Shown: in pieces, positions 18,839 through 27,052 of the stretch
Layout of the letters: each line of letters opens with the position of its first letter
Position numbering within the stretch: position 1 is the stretch's first letter
DNA from: Phaeospirillum tilakii
GTDB taxonomy: Bacteria; Pseudomonadota; Alphaproteobacteria; Rhodospirillales; Magnetospirillaceae
Length of the DNA stretch: 64,000 nt
Reading direction: 5' to 3'
Assembly (NCBI RefSeq): GCF_042683125.1
Contig: NZ_JBHUIY010000015.1
Span: 1 to 64,000 of the forward strand
The notes under the pieces: model-generated
Database searches by the model: none
Told to the model about the DNA's origin: nothing
Seen by the model: the letters and a program-made list of their open reading frames with translations, nothing else
Made by a program: the position numbers and the translations under genes

Positions 18839-20452
18839 CTATTTTGTTTCCATCCCGACCAGCGACTGGGCGAAGGCGCGGGGATCGAACGGGCGGAGGT
18901 CGGCGGCCTGTTCGCCGACGCCGATGGCGTGGACCGGCAGGCCGAATTTCTCGGCCAGGGCGACCAGCACGCCGCCCCGGGCGGTGCCGTCGAGCTTGGT
19001 CAGCACCAGCCCGGTGACGGCGACCATATCGCGGAAGGTCTCGACCTGGGAATGGGCATTCTGGCCGACGGTGGCGTCGAGCACCAGCAGCACCGAATGC
19101 GGCGCGGTTTCGTCCACTTTCTTGATCGAGCGCACCAGCTTGGCCAACTCGGCCATCAGGTCGCTCTTGTTCTGGAGCCGGCCGGCGGTGTCGATGAACA
19201 GCAGGTCGTCGCCCTGCTTGCCGGCCTGAGTGACCGCGTCGAAGGCGAGAGCGGCGGCATCGGCGCCGGTGTCGCGGGCGATCACCGGGCAGCCGGTGCG
19301 CTCGCCCCACACCTTGAGCTGTTCGACCGCGGCGGCGCGGAAGGTGTCGCCGGCGGCGAGGCTGACCGCAAGACCGGCCTGTTTGTACTGGGTTGCCAGT
19401 TTGCCGATCGTGGTGGTCTTGCCGGCGCCGTTGACGCCGACCACCAGCACCACATGCGGCTTGCGGGTCGGGTCGATTTCCAGCGGCCGGGCGACCGGTT
19501 CGAGGATCGCGGTGATCTGGTCGGCCAGGATCGTCTTGATTTCCTCGGCGGTGATGTCCTGGTCGAGCCGGGTCTTGCTGAGATGCTCGGTGACGCGGGC
19601 GACGGTGCCGACGCCGAGATCGGCGGTAATCAGCAGATCCTGCAGGTCTTCCAGCGCCTCGTCGTCGAGCTTGCGCTTGGTGAACAGGTCGGCCAGCCCC
19701 TGGGTCAGGCGCGACGAGGATTTCGACAGGCCGGCCCGCATCCGGCCGAACCAGCCCTCGTCCCCGGCCGGGGCGGCGGCGGGCGCCGGGGCGCCGAGCA
19801 GGGTGTCGAGGTCGGGGGCGGCGGCGCGGGCGGTGACGGCGGCGGGGGCCAGATCGCGCAGCAGCAGCAGGTCGATCCGTTCGCGGCCCTCGCCGCGCGG
19901 GGCGCGCAGGCCGCTGACATGGAGGCGGCGGCCGGGCTGGCGCAGCGCGACCTCCATCTCGAAGCCGAGCCCGTCGCCGCGCAGATGGCGCACGGCGAGG
20001 TCGAGCCGGGCTGAATCCTGCGGGGTCAGCCGGCCCAGCACCGCGGCGAAGCCGGGCGGCAGGGCTTCGTCATCGAGTCCGAGCAGCGCGGTCAGGCGGG
20101 CCGGGCGCAGTTCGCGCTCGCCCACCCAGGCGTGGAAGGCGTCCGGTTCGGCCAGCAGGCCGCGCAGCAGCCGTTCGCCCGCCTCGTCCTGGCGCGACAG
20201 CGCCTGGAGCGCGGTGCCGAGCATCCGCCGGGTCGCCACCAGCAGCAGCAGCAGCGGCAGGCCGGCCAGGACGATGCCGACCGACAGCGACAGCGGGTCG
20301 AGCCGGCCCGGCTGGGTCAGGGTGGCGAGATCGGCCAGCAGGGCGGCGCCGGGGTCGGCGTGGGCCAGGGCCGGCGCCGCCAGCGTCAGAACGGCGGCGG
20401 CCGAAGCGGCGAGATGGCGGCCCCCCGCCGCCGGAATCCATGCGTTGCTCAT
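18839..20452 (-). CDS. ftsY: FtsY, SRP receptor, with an extra membrane/PAS-like N-terminus
   Basis: FtsY is the GTPase receptor that docks the signal recognition particle at the membrane. The C-terminal ~300 residues (from GWFGRMRAGLSKSSSRL) are a normal NG domain: GVNGAGKTTTIGKL (about 339-352), AAGDTFRAAAVEQL, LLFIDTAGRLQNK and LVLTKLDGTARGG. The first ~230 residues are unusual. A signal-like hydrophobic segment (about 13-31) and a second membrane helix (about 55-74, LSVGIVLAGLPLLLLLVA) precede a region resembling a PAS domain (about 100-200, ending IDLLLLRDL), then an Ala/Pro linker. The ATG at 20452 overlaps the mtaB stop (ATGA) with GAGGAAC before it. An internal ATG at 19741 would give a conventional 300-residue FtsY. 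Confidence 0.9.
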   Translation of the reverse strand: MSNAWIPAAGGRHLAASAAAVLTLAAPALAHADPGAALLADLATLTQPGRLDPLSLSVGIVLAGLPLLLLLVATRRMLGTALQALSRQDEAGERLLRGLLAEPDAFHAWVGERELRPARLTALLGLDDEALPPGFAAVLGRLTPQDSARLDLAVRHLRGDGLGFEMEVALRQPGRRLHVSGLRAPRGEGRERIDLLLLRDLAPAAVTARAAAPDLDTLLGAPAPAAAPAGDEGWFGRMRAGLSKSSSRLTQGLADLFTKRKLDDEALEDLQDLLITADLGVGTVARVTEHLSKTRLDQDITAEEIKTILADQITAILEPVARPLEIDPTRKPHVVLVVGVNGAGKTTTIGKLATQYKQAGLAVSLAAGDTFRAAAVEQLKVWGERTGCPVIARDTGADAAALAFDAVTQAGKQGDDLLFIDTAGRLQNKSDLMAELAKLVRSIKKVDETAPHSVLLVLDATVGQNAHSQVETFRDMVAVTGLVLTKLDGTARGGVLVALAEKFGLPVHAIGVGEQAADLRPFDPRAFAQSLVGMETK

Positions 20453-21708
20453 CGTTCCTCTTCGGCGCACAACACGCCGTCCTCCACTGCGATGATCCGC
20501 GCCCGCGTCACGCTGCCCGGCGCGGCGGGGTCCCCCCCCATTTTAACCGGCAGATAATACTCACAATGCCCCTTGCCGTCGCGTTCGATCACCACCGTGG
20601 CGGTCTGGCCGACCCGTGAGGCCAGCAGCGTCGCCATCGCCGCCTCGCCCGCCGCGCGCAGGCGGGCGGCGCGGGCCTTGACCACCGGGCCGGGCAGGCG
20701 GGGGAAGCCGGCCGCCGGGGTGCCGGGGCGGGGCGAGAACGGGAAGACGTGCAGGTGGGTCAGTCCGATCTCCTCGACCAGATCGAGCGAGCGCCGGGCC
20801 ATTTCGTCGTCCTCGCCGGGGAAGCCGGCGATCAGGTCGGCCCCCAGCACCAGATCGGGCCGGGCGGCGCGCAGCCGGGCGGCGAGGCGCAGCACGTCGG
20901 CGCGGCGGTGGCGCCGCGCCATCCGTTTCAGCACCGCATCGTCGCCGGCCTGGATCGACAGATGGGCGTGGGGAGCGAGGCGCGGCTCCTCGGCGAAGCA
21001 GGCGATCAGTTCGTCATCGACCTCGACCGGGTCGAGCGAGGACAGCCGCAGCCGGGTCAACTCGGGCAGTTCGGTCAGCAGCCGGCGCACCAGCGCGCCG
21101 AGGCCGGGGTGGTCGGGGCGGTCGGCGCCATAGGCGGTGACGTCCACCCCGGTCAGCACCAGTTCGGGCAGGCCGGCGGCGACCAGTTCGCGCGCCTGGG
21201 CGATCACCCGCTCGGGCGGCACCGAGCGGTTGGGGCCGCGCCCGAACGGAATGATGCAGAAGGTGCAGCGGTGATCGCAGCCCTGCTGCACCTCGACGAA
21301 GGCGCGGGCCCGGCCCTCGAAGCCGGACAGCAGATGCGAGGCGACCTCGCGCAGCTGCATGATGTCGCCGACCACGATCCGCTCGGCCGGCGGGGTGGCG
21401 AAGATCTCTGGCCGCAGCTTTTCGGCATTGCCGAGGATCTGGTCGATCTCGGGCATCGCCGCATAGACCTCGGGATGGGCCTGGGCGGCGCAGCCGGTGA
21501 CGACGATGCGGGCGTCGGGATGGTCGCGCCGCGCCTTGCGGATCGCCTGGCGGACCTGCCGCTCGGCCTCGGCGGTGACGGCGCAGGTGTTGACGATGAT
21601 GGTCTCGACCCCGCTGGCCGCCGCCGCCGCATGCTCGCGCATCACTTCGGATTCGAAGCTGTTGAGCCGGCAGCCGAAGGTCAGGATCGTCGGCTTGGGG
21701 GCGCTCAT
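20449..21708 (-). CDS. mtaB: tRNA (N6-threonylcarbamoyladenosine37-C2) methylthiotransferase MtaB
   Basis: A 419-residue radical-SAM enzyme that adds a methylthio group to t6A37 of ANN-decoding tRNAs. The N-terminal UPF0004 domain supplies three cysteines for an auxiliary cluster (LTFGCRLNSFES, NTCAVTAEAERQ, VVTGCAAQ). The radical-SAM motif is QQGCDHRCTFCIIPFGRG, that is CxxxCxxC. A TRAM-like C-terminus follows. FGCRLNSFE and the length match MtaB rather than MiaB or RimO. The ATG overlaps the dapF stop and the stop overlaps ftsY (ATGA both times), so the three genes form a tightly coupled leftward operon. Confidence 0.94.
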   Translation of the reverse strand: MSAPKPTILTFGCRLNSFESEVMREHAAAAASGVETIIVNTCAVTAEAERQVRQAIRKARRDHPDARIVVTGCAAQAHPEVYAAMPEIDQILGNAEKLRPEIFATPPAERIVVGDIMQLREVASHLLSGFEGRARAFVEVQQGCDHRCTFCIIPFGRGPNRSVPPERVIAQARELVAAGLPELVLTGVDVTAYGADRPDHPGLGALVRRLLTELPELTRLRLSSLDPVEVDDELIACFAEEPRLAPHAHLSIQAGDDAVLKRMARRHRRADVLRLAARLRAARPDLVLGADLIAGFPGEDDEMARRSLDLVEEIGLTHLHVFPFSPRPGTPAAGFPRLPGPVVKARAARLRAAGEAAMATLLASRVGQTATVVIERDGKGHCEYYLPVKMGGDPAAPGSVTRARIIAVEDGVLCAEEER

Positions 21709-22571
21709 GCCGACAGCAAAGCGGGCGCCGCCGCGCCGGTGAAGCTGGTCGCCACCGGGCCGGTCATCAGGACGTGGCCGTCCTCGCCCCAGGCGATCTC
21801 CAGGCTGCCGCCATCGAGGATCAGTTCGGCCCGGCGCGGGGTCAGGCCACGCCGCGCCGCCGCCACCAGGGTGGCGCAGGCGCCGGTGCCGCAGGCCGGG
21901 GTGATCCCGGCGCCGCGTTCCCACACCCGCATCCGGATCCGGCCGCATTCGGGCGCGGCGGCGGGCAGGATCTGCGCCACCTCGATGTTGCAGCGGGCCG
22001 GGAACAGCGGGTCGTACTCCAGCCCCGGCCCCAGCGCGGCCAGATCGATGGCCTCGGCGTCGGCGACGAAGAACACCGCGTGCGGGTTGCCCATCCCCAC
22101 CGCGACCGGATCGGCCAGCGGCCCGGCGGCGAGCGGCAGGTGCAGGGTGTCGAGCGGCCGGGCCAGCGGGATCTCGTCCCAGCCCAGCCGGGCCGGCCCC
22201 ATGTCCACCGCCACCCGCTCGCCGCCGCGCGCTTCGGCCCGCAGCAGGCCGGCGGCCGTTTCGATCGTCACCCGGGGGGCGTGGTTCTGCTCCATCAGCA
22301 GCCAGGCGACGCAGCGGGTGGCGTTGCCGCAGGCGGCGACCTCGGAACCGTCGGCGTTGAAGATCCGCATCAGCGCGGCGGCGGCGGGGTCGCGCGGCGG
22401 GGCGATCACGATCAGCTGGTCGCAGCCGATGCCGGCGCGGCGATCGGCCAGGGCGCGCACCCGGGCCGGGTCGAGGGCCAGGGCACGCGGGTCGGTCCGG
22501 CCGTCCAGCACGATGAAATCGTTGCCGAGGCCGTGCATCTTGCGGAAGGGCAGGGGGGCGGAATCACTCAT
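21705..22571 (-). CDS. dapF: Diaminopimelate epimerase
   Basis: A 288-residue cofactor-free epimerase that converts LL- to meso-diaminopimelate for lysine and peptidoglycan. Both catalytic cysteines are visible: NADGSEVAACGNATRCVAW, and ACGTGACATLVAA near the C-terminus. The start MSDSAPLPFRKMHGLGNDFI is typical. It leads the dapF-mtaB-ftsY operon, an order common in alphaproteobacteria. Confidence 0.96.
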   Translation of the reverse strand: MSDSAPLPFRKMHGLGNDFIVLDGRTDPRALALDPARVRALADRRAGIGCDQLIVIAPPRDPAAAALMRIFNADGSEVAACGNATRCVAWLLMEQNHAPRVTIETAAGLLRAEARGGERVAVDMGPARLGWDEIPLARPLDTLHLPLAAGPLADPVAVGMGNPHAVFFVADAEAIDLAALGPGLEYDPLFPARCNIEVAQILPAAAPECGRIRMRVWERGAGITPACGTGACATLVAAARRGLTPRRAELILDGGSLEIAWGEDGHVLMTGPVATSFTGAAAPALLSA

Positions 22572-23043
22572 GGTCCGGTTATAGGATCCGGCGGGCCGAA
22601 AAGTCCACCCGGTCGCGGCGCGCGTCCCACGGCCACGGGCGGGTCGGATGCGGCCCGTTGAAAACGCAAGCTGTTTTTTGTCGCGAACGGTGGCGGCATC
22701 AGCACCTGTATCACGATCATGGCCTCCGGCGGCCACGATCGATCGTGGAGGAAGGTCGCGCTGTTTTTCGTCCATTCGCAAAGCAGACGCAAAAATGAAA
22801 AGGTTTGTGAAAACCCCTGCTCTGTTGACGCTGTAGTTCCATTGTTAAAAATTTATTTAAAAACGGGGGCCATGCCCTCGTTGTGGCGGCGGAATCATTG
22901 TTAACCTCGTCCCCGTTTTGTGCTATCTTTCGCCTGTGACATCACAACATCCCTCCACTTCCCGTGGCACGCATCCTGGCGTTGACCTGTCGGGAGGGGT
23001 GTTTCCACCCGATGTCACACTTGGATTAACCGGAGATCGCTGG
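22572..23043. other. Intergenic region between dapF and the Cache-protein gene
   Basis: I see no gene in these 472 bases. Positions about 22670-22930 are AT-richer than the genome around them, including a run near 22845 (GTTAAAAATTTATTTAAAAA). The region must contain divergent promoters, and one candidate for the rightward genes is listed at 22901-22929. A small RNA cannot be excluded. Confidence 0.5.
22901..22929 (+). promoter_or_regulatory. Candidate sigma70 promoter for the Cache/MCP genes
   Basis: TTAACC and TATCTT are separated by 17 bases, each matching 4 of 6 consensus positions. It lies 115 bases before the ATG at 23044. The same -10 sequence occurs in the sodB promoter candidate. 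Confidence 0.4.
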
Positions 23044-23514
23044 ATGAAACGGACTATTCGTACCCTGACGCTGACGGCGGCCATGCTGGCTCTGTCCGTT
23101 CCGCCGCTGTTCGCCCAGGTCGCCCAGCCGACGGCGGAAGACGTGGTGGCCTTCGTCGGCAAGATGCAGGCCCACGTGACCGAGGTCGGCACCGACAAGG
23201 CCTTCGCCGATTTCAGCGACCTCAAGGGGCCGTGGGTGAAGGGCGAGCTGTACGGCTTCTGCCATTCGCTCGAGGGCATCAATGTCGCCCATGGCGGCAA
23301 TCCCGCCCTGATCGGCAAGAACGTGCTGGGCTTCAAGGATCCCGACGGCGTGCTGGTCAACGTCGCGGTGGTCGACAAGGCCAAGACCGAGGGCAAGGGC
23401 TGGGTCGAGTACAAATGGCCGAACCCCACCACCCGCAAGGTCGTGACCAAAAAGGTTTATGTCGAAAAGGTCGCCGACAAGTTTGTGTGCGGCTCGGGTT
23501 ATTACGTCCAGTAA
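23044..23514 (+). CDS. Periplasmic single-Cache-domain protein
   Basis: A 156-residue exported protein. A signal peptide (MKRTIRTLTLTAAMLALSVP, cut after LFAQ) is followed by a small Cache fold: TAEDVVAFVGKMQAHVTEVG, a FSDLKGPWVKGELYGFCHSLEG core and a GWVEYKWPNPTTRKVVTKKVYV strand pair ending in CGSGYYVQ. Such domains bind small organic ligands and are usually the sensor part of chemoreceptors. Here it is a free protein 56 nt upstream of an MCP gene, so it may present a ligand to that receptor. The upstream in-frame extension has no signal-peptide logic and was rejected. Confidence 0.8.
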   Translation: MKRTIRTLTLTAAMLALSVPPLFAQVAQPTAEDVVAFVGKMQAHVTEVGTDKAFADFSDLKGPWVKGELYGFCHSLEGINVAHGGNPALIGKNVLGFKDPDGVLVNVAVVDKAKTEGKGWVEYKWPNPTTRKVVTKKVYVEKVADKFVCGSGYYVQ

Positions 23515-23570
23515 TGGGCGTCTTTGGTTATTTTTGACTTCATTACGACCGGTAAAGGGATGCCCCCGAG

Positions 23571-25259
23571 ATGAAAGCTTTCTGCGATCTTCCTCTTTTT
23601 CAGAAAGTCGTCATCGCTCCAGCGGTGGGCATCCTCGCCCTGGTGGTGCTCGCCGGACTGGTGGTGGGCAATGCCCGCCAGCAGAACGCGGCGGTCGCCC
23701 GTCTCAACGACGTGGTGTTCACCCAGACCGAGCGCAGCCTCGACATCAAGGACGCGGTCGCGGTCTATCATTCCCATCTGTTCGGGCTGATGTCGGCGGC
23801 GATCAACGAGTCGGACCCGTCCAAGCAGGCCAAGACCATCGCGGAGATCAACGCCGAGATGGCCGCCCTGAACGGCAAGATCGCCGCCGCCTTCCCGGCC
23901 GGGTCCGGCCCGCGCCAGCAGCAGATGGCCAAACTGTTCCAGACCTATCGCGACGCGGCCCAGCAGGCGGTCGACATCGGCAGCGGCGAGGCCTCCTACG
24001 GGGTGATCATGATGGGCGAGGCCGACACCCAGTTCCGCGCCCTGCGCGCCGAACTGGAGGCCTGGGCCCGCGACCTCCAGGCCGAGCGGGTCCGGGTGGT
24101 CGAGCAGATCCGCGCCGACAATGAAACCGGCTGGCAGCGCACCGTGGCGGTCGTCGGGCTGGTCTCGGTGCTGACCCTGATCGTCACCCTGGTGATCTCG
24201 CGTCAGATCACCCGCCCGATCCTGCGCCTGACCCGGACGATGAGCGCGCTGGCCGACGGCCAGATCGACATCGGCATCGAGGACGGCCATCGCGGCGACG
24301 AGGTGGGGGCGATGGCCCGCGCCGTGCTGGTGTTCAAGGAGCAGGCGGTCGAGAACCGCCGGATGGAAGGGGCGCGCCATGCCGCCGAGCAGCGCGCCGC
24401 CGACGAGAAGAAGCAGGATCTGCAACGGGTGGCCTCGGCGCTGGAAACCAGCGTCGGCAGCGTGATCGGTTCGGTCAGCCGCGCCGCCGCCAACATGCAA
24501 TCCTCGGCCCAGGCGATGGCCGACACCGCCGCCAGCGCCAATTCCGAGGTCTCCAACGTCGCCGCCGCGATCAATCAGGCCTCCAGCAACGTCCAGACCG
24601 TCGCCAGCGCCGCCGAGCAGATGTCGGCCTCGGTGTCCGAGATCAGCCGGCGCATCCAGGAATCCTCGGCGATCGCCCAGCAGGCCGCCGCCGAGGCCGA
24701 GCGCACCCGCGCCAAGGTCCAGGTGCTTGACGAGGCGGCGCAGCGGATCGGCGACATCGTCAACCTGATCAAGGCGGTGGCCAACCAGACCAACCTGCTG
24801 GCGCTCAACGCCACCATCGAGGCGGCGCGGGCCGGCGAGGTCGGCAAGGGTTTCGCCGTCGTCGCCGCCGAGGTCAAGGATCTCGCCCGCCAGTCCTCCA
24901 CCGCCACCGAGGGGATCGCCGCCCAGGTCCAGGAGATCCAGAACGCCACCCAGGAGGCGGTCGCCGCGATCCACGGCATCGACGGCACCATCGCCACCAT
25001 CAACGAGAACGCCACCGCCGTCGCCGCCGCGATCGAGCAGCAGAGCGCGGCGATCCGCGAGATCACCCGCAACACCCACGAGGCCGCCACCGGCACCCAG
25101 CACGTTGCCGACACCATGCAGACCGTCAGTCAGGTGGTGACCTCGAGCGGCCAGTCCGCCAATCAGGTGCTGTCGGCCTCGCGCGAACTCGACGAGCAGG
25201 CCCAGGTGCTGAAGGACGAGATGAGCCGCTTCGTCACCCGGATCCAGACGGCGGCCTGA
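23571..25259 (+). CDS. Methyl-accepting chemotaxis protein
   Basis: A 562-residue chemoreceptor. TM1 is near residues 11-34 (KVVIAPAVGILALVVLAGLV), followed by a periplasmic helical sensor of about 150 residues. TM2 is near 188-208 (VAVVGLVSVLTLIVTLVISR), then a HAMP domain. The cytoplasmic signalling coiled coil has the conserved hairpin tip (NLIKAVANQTNLLALNATIE and AARAGEVGKGFAVVAAEVKD) that contacts CheA and CheW. Helix repeats rich in Ala/Gln/Glu give adaptation sites. The small Cache protein gene is immediately upstream. The ligand is unknown. Confidence 0.93.
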   Translation: MKAFCDLPLFQKVVIAPAVGILALVVLAGLVVGNARQQNAAVARLNDVVFTQTERSLDIKDAVAVYHSHLFGLMSAAINESDPSKQAKTIAEINAEMAALNGKIAAAFPAGSGPRQQQMAKLFQTYRDAAQQAVDIGSGEASYGVIMMGEADTQFRALRAELEAWARDLQAERVRVVEQIRADNETGWQRTVAVVGLVSVLTLIVTLVISRQITRPILRLTRTMSALADGQIDIGIEDGHRGDEVGAMARAVLVFKEQAVENRRMEGARHAAEQRAADEKKQDLQRVASALETSVGSVIGSVSRAAANMQSSAQAMADTAASANSEVSNVAAAINQASSNVQTVASAAEQMSASVSEISRRIQESSAIAQQAAAEAERTRAKVQVLDEAAQRIGDIVNLIKAVANQTNLLALNATIEAARAGEVGKGFAVVAAEVKDLARQSSTATEGIAAQVQEIQNATQEAVAAIHGIDGTIATINENATAVAAAIEQQSAAIREITRNTHEAATGTQHVADTMQTVSQVVTSSGQSANQVLSASRELDEQAQVLKDEMSRFVTRIQTAA

Positions 25260-25278
25260 GGCGGTCCCCCGGCCTTTC

Positions 25279-25740
25279 TCATTCGGGGGGACGGGGGATC
25301 CACACCACGGTGGCGCTGTCCGACTGGTTGCACAGGTCGGCCAGCCGGGCCGCCGATACCCGGGTCGGGGTGATGCCGTTGATGCTCAGCATCCCGCGCC
25401 GGACCAGTTTCCAGCCGGCGGAGACGCAGGGGCCGGGCGGCACCCTCTCGGCGGTGACCACGATCTGGCCGTTCGATTTGCGTTCGACATGGAACACCGG
25501 CCCGCCGGGGCTGGGCGGCGGGGCCACCCCGCCCGCGGCCGCCACCATGTGGTCGAGAAACTGTTCGGCGCCGGCGGCGGAAGGGACGCCATGATCGGCG
25601 CGGATCAGCAGCCACACCGTCGCCGCGGCCAGCAGGGTTGCCGCCAGTCCCCCGGCCAGGGCATAGCGTTTGAGCCGGGCGCGGCGGCGGGCGGCGCGGC
25701 GTCGGTCGGAAAAAGTTCTGCTCGGCGGCGGCGCGTTCAT
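25279..25740 (-). CDS. Membrane-anchored protein of unknown function
   Basis: A 153-residue protein I do not recognise. A very basic N-terminus (about residues 8-25, many Arg) leads into one membrane helix (about 26-46, YALAGGLAATLLAAATVWLL). A small exported domain follows, with two cysteines that could form a disulphide (GPCVSAGW and LADLCNQSD) and an end VVWIPRPPE. The end is faintly like PilS-type pilin cores, but I would not assign that. It is convergent with the MCP gene across 19 bases. Confidence 0.6.
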   Translation of the reverse strand: MNAPPPSRTFSDRRRAARRRARLKRYALAGGLAATLLAAATVWLLIRADHGVPSAAGAEQFLDHMVAAAGGVAPPPSPGGPVFHVERKSNGQIVVTAERVPPGPCVSAGWKLVRRGMLSINGITPTRVSAARLADLCNQSDSATVVWIPRPPE

Positions 25741-25937
25741 GGGCGTTTTTTCAGGCTGAAGCCAAGAACCTGAAAAGGATGGCAAGAAAGTTTTAACGGA
25801 CCATTAGCCGGACGGGAAATTATCCCGGCGGTGATCTCTTGCCGGAAACGCCGTCCATGATACCATGAGCCCGGTCCGAACGGTCTGGGCAAGGCCTGAC
25901 GTGACTGTTTTGTTAAGTCGGGGATCGTCTGGGGAGG

Positions 25938-26318
25938 ATGATGATGGATTTCCGCCGTTTTGCCGTTCCCGTGGTGGTGTCGCTGGTGGTCGGGGGGGTG
26001 GTCTATGGCCTGTCGCTGGCCGGCCAGCAATCCTTGCGCGCCGAGATCGAGCAGATCAAGCAGCTGAAGGGCGAGGCCGACCGCCGCTTCGCCGATGTCG
26101 ATGCCCTGGTCAGCCGGGTCGAGTCGATCGACCACCGCGTCAGCAGCGTCGAGAAGACCCTGCCGGCCAGCGCGGCGGCTCCGGCCGAGGAACCCGCCCC
26201 GGCGGCGGCGGCGGCGGCGGCGGCTCCGGCTCCGGCTCCGGCCGAACCGGCCGCGCCCGCGCCCGCACCCTGTCGGGCGGCCGCCCCGGCGGCCGCGCCG
26301 GCTCCCGACAAGCCCTGA
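25938..26318 (+). CDS. Small membrane-anchored coiled-coil protein, Ala/Pro-rich tail
   Basis: A 126-residue protein of unknown function. One membrane helix (about 8-28, FAVPVVVSLVVGGVVYGLSL) is followed by a coiled coil (about 32-75, EIEQIKQLKGEADRRFADVD and a VESIDHRVSSVEKTL heptad). A low-complexity Ala/Pro tail makes up the last ~50 residues. GGGGAGGATG lies just upstream; three ATG codons in a row make the exact start uncertain. It is convergent with the ParA-like gene. The tail encodes long GCG/GCC runs that also keep other frames open. Confidence 0.6.
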   Translation: MMMDFRRFAVPVVVSLVVGGVVYGLSLAGQQSLRAEIEQIKQLKGEADRRFADVDALVSRVESIDHRVSSVEKTLPASAAAPAEEPAPAAAAAAAAPAPAPAEPAAPAPAPCRAAAPAAAPAPDKP

Positions 26319-26346
26319 CCGGGCGGCCGTCGCCCGGATCGGCCGG

Positions 26347-26994
26347 TCAGGATTCCGGCAGGCCCAGCCTCGCCGCCAGCTCGGCGGCGAGGGCGGCGAT
26401 CTCGGCGGCGGCGGTGCCGCGCGGCTCGGTTTCACTGACGCCGCGCCCCTCCAGCATCGCGCCGGCGAAGGCGATGCGGTTGCCGAGGCCGGTCTCGGCC
26501 AGCGTCACCCCCTGGGCCACCAGTTCGGCGCGGATCCGTTCCACCAGCCTGCCCCGGGCCGGGGCGCGGTTGAGCAGGACCAGGGCGGGGCTCTTCTCCC
26601 GCCGGGCGATCTCCAGCGTCGGCGCGGTCGCCCACAGATCCATCGGCGAGGGCTGAACCGGCACCAGGATCAGGTCGGCGGCGCGCACCGCGATCCGCAC
26701 CTCGGTTTCGGCATGGGGCGGGCTGTCGATCAGCACCAGATCGCGGTCGGCGCGCAGCCGGTCGAGTTCGGTGCCGAGCCGCCAGCCGGCAGCCTGGACG
26801 AAGGCGAGGCCGTCCTCCTCGCCGAGCGCCTGCCGCCGCAGCGCGAACCACGCCGCCAGCGAGCCCTGCGGATCGATGTCGAGCAGCCCGACCCGGCGTC
26901 CGGCGCGGGCCCAGGCCACCGCCAGTTGGGCGGCGAGGGTGGTCTTTCCGGCGCCGCCCTTCTGCTGGGCGATGGTGAGGATCCGGGCCGGCAT
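26347..26994 (-). CDS. ParA/MinD-family ATPase
   Basis: A 215-residue P-loop ATPase starting MPARILTIAQQKGGAGKTTL. It has the deviant Walker A KGGAGKTT, DIDPQGSLAAW, Walker B-like LVLIDSPPHAET and LVPVQPSPMDLWA. It is the short form that lacks a DNA-binding N-terminus, like orphan ParA proteins that position cargo (chemoreceptor arrays, chromosomes, other complexes). There is no parB next to it, so it is not the chromosomal par locus. The ATG at 26994 is preceded by AGGAGGCACC; the longer frame upstream lacks a ribosome site. The cargo is unknown. Confidence 0.8.
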   Translation of the reverse strand: MPARILTIAQQKGGAGKTTLAAQLAVAWARAGRRVGLLDIDPQGSLAAWFALRRQALGEEDGLAFVQAAGWRLGTELDRLRADRDLVLIDSPPHAETEVRIAVRAADLILVPVQPSPMDLWATAPTLEIARREKSPALVLLNRAPARGRLVERIRAELVAQGVTLAETGLGNRIAFAGAMLEGRGVSETEPRGTAAAEIAALAAELAARLGLPES

Positions 26995-27052
26995 GGTGCC
27001 TCCTGCTGACGGGCTGGCGGGAACGATCTCGCCCGAGGCTAGCCGAGCCGTG

